Part shown: positions 62,603-64,000 of the stretch, one piece after another
Position numbering within the stretch: the stretch's first letter is position 1
Layout of the letters: each line of letters opens with the position of its first letter
Source: Opisthocomus hoazin
Lineage: Eukaryota; Chordata; Aves; Opisthocomiformes; Opisthocomidae
Reading direction: 5' to 3'
Assembly (NCBI RefSeq): GCF_030867145.1
Contig: NC_134415.1
Coordinates: forward strand, 52,218,693 to 52,282,692
Length of the DNA: 64,000 nt
Program-made: the position numbers and the translations under genes
Notes under the pieces: generated by a model
The model's database searches: none
What the model was told of the DNA's origin: nothing
Seen by the model: the letters and a program-made list of their open reading frames with translations, nothing else

Positions 62603-64000
62603 GTGTACATGGGTTATTATGTAGCCTTTAATCATGTAATCACATACTGTGGGAAACAGCTCAGCAAAACCATGTCATGATTTCTGCAGTTGTCTTGTCC
62701 ACGCTTGTGATTACACGCTATGCAAGTGTTTACATTCCCACATATTTATTCCATGCATTTCTGTTCTCTTTAACTTCCTCTCAAAATAATTACATAATTA
62801 AACAGCTTATTTCCTGCAAAGATCTGTTGGCCAGCTGGAAGTTTACTTTCAGCTTTGCTATTGGCTGAGGTTGTAATTGCTGCAAATCTCTGTGTTTTAA
62901 ACATTATGAAAGAGTTGAAGCTATGTTTTTTTTTCATAGTCTAGTTTCTCATATACGGTTGGTATTCTTAAGCAGTGTTTGCAGAGATACTGCTGTGCTT
63001 TGTTTGCACATCCATCTTTTGATACCTTTCTAGTGAAACGAAGTTTTCCTTTGTCAGGCTTTCAAATCACCAGATGCTAAAGAGGCAGACTGAGAGGTTG
63101 AAACTTATAGAAGATTTTGTCCCTAAAGCTGCAGTCTGGGGAAACATACACTAAATTCCTGGTCCCCATATGCTATTGTACAGAACAACATGTGGTCTTC
63201 TCCCATTCTTACTAGGGAAGCAGTGTTTGTGAATGCGAGCTGTTTCTGTCACTAAGATGGATGTATTCATTTTTGCAGGGCTTTTGTACACAGCTATCAG
63301 TGAGTCTGATATTACTTCCAGTCTTTGGTTTTGTGTAGAATGAACTAATCTTGAGGCTTACAGGGGAAAAAAAAAAAAAACATCAGAAGAGAGAAATTCA
63401 GTGTTTCTTCAACTAGCATACTCTTTAAGGAAAGAAGATACGCAAATTCCTTTGGATTTTTTTGTATCAGACTGCAGTTACAGCTAACAATGCACTTACA
63501 TCTTGCTACTGCTCTCTGCTTCTTCACTCAGCCTTTTGCTCCATGATGGGCACTGCAATACAATCTCAAAATACATGTAGAGTTGCCATACAGTCTGTTT
63601 GTGTATCACACATGCATTGGTTTGGGTTTTCATTTTCAGAATAGTCCATTCTGAATTTTCTTGTCATACTGAAGGCTACTTAGTTTAGGTTTATTGAGAA
63701 GAAATTTCACAGCTCCTACTCAAAGGCTTGCAGAAAGCCTGCTTTCTGAGGCTCTAACGTTTCCTGTTAGGTAATTGAGGTTATTGTAGCACATTACTTG
63801 AGGGGCATACAAAAGAACAGACTTCATCTGATATTCCAAAATAAATGCTGACACAGTTTTTCAGTTAAAAAAAGTTTGCCAGAATATTTTAGACACTAAC
63901 AATTATATGCTAATATTTCTAGACTAACAGGAATAGAAATTAGAATTAATGAGTTCTCTGCAGGTACATCTGTCACATATTTAATAATATGAGGCATATT
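62603..64000. other. AT-rich intergenic sequence
   Basis: No supported gene. By synteny RTN4 would be expected further right; none of its exons was recognised here. Confidence 0.4.

Overview
The window is a vertebrate, most probably avian, nuclear segment. It has small spliced exons in long AT-rich introns, CpG-island promoters, CR1 retrotransposon copies with the typical bird 3' end, and bird-type retroviral LTRs. The gene order CCDC88A > PRORSD1 < MTIF2 > RPS27A < CLHC1 > matches, as I recall it, the block on human 2p16.1 read in the opposite direction. No bacterial or phage features are present. Gene names come from recognising the translated exons against remembered relatives; no database search was run.

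Layout. 473-12740 (+): the last six coding exons of CCDC88A (Girdin/GIV), with the G-alpha binding motif and the two C-terminal tyrosine sites, followed by a probable long 3' UTR to about 17.2 kb. 20012-21288 (-): a complete two-exon PRORSD1 (173 aa) starting in a CpG island. 24910-35316 (+): a complete 13-coding-exon MTIF2 (726 aa, mitochondrial IF2), with a CpG-island promoter near 23.5-23.9 kb. 36046-38471 (-): a complete RPS27A (ubiquitin fused to eS31, 156 aa) with a 5' TOP start, convergent with MTIF2 and sharing a CpG-island promoter with the gene to its right. 38.8-46.5 kb (+): scattered, frame-broken exon remnants of CLHC1 interrupted by two LTRs; this reads as a lineage-specific pseudogene. 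46.5-64 kb: no supported genes; it holds one LTR, one CR1 copy with an open RT-end frame, a 140-bp direct duplication and short repeats.

How the genes work together: MTIF2 (mitochondrial initiation), RPS27A (cytosolic ribosome and ubiquitin supply) and PRORSD1 (predicted editing of mischarged tRNA) are all translation housekeeping genes, arranged head-to-head or tail-to-tail with short spacers. CCDC88A is a signalling and cytoskeleton scaffold.

Most interesting observations: (1) the penultimate CCDC88A exon stays open for 177 codons beyond its splice donor and ends in Tyr-Gly-Cys-Val, like the Dishevelled-binding PDZ ligand of the paralogue Daple (CCDC88C). Poly(A) signals follow, so an alternative Girdin isoform with a Daple-like tail is predicted. 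(2) CLHC1 shows several independent frame breaks and missing middle exons.
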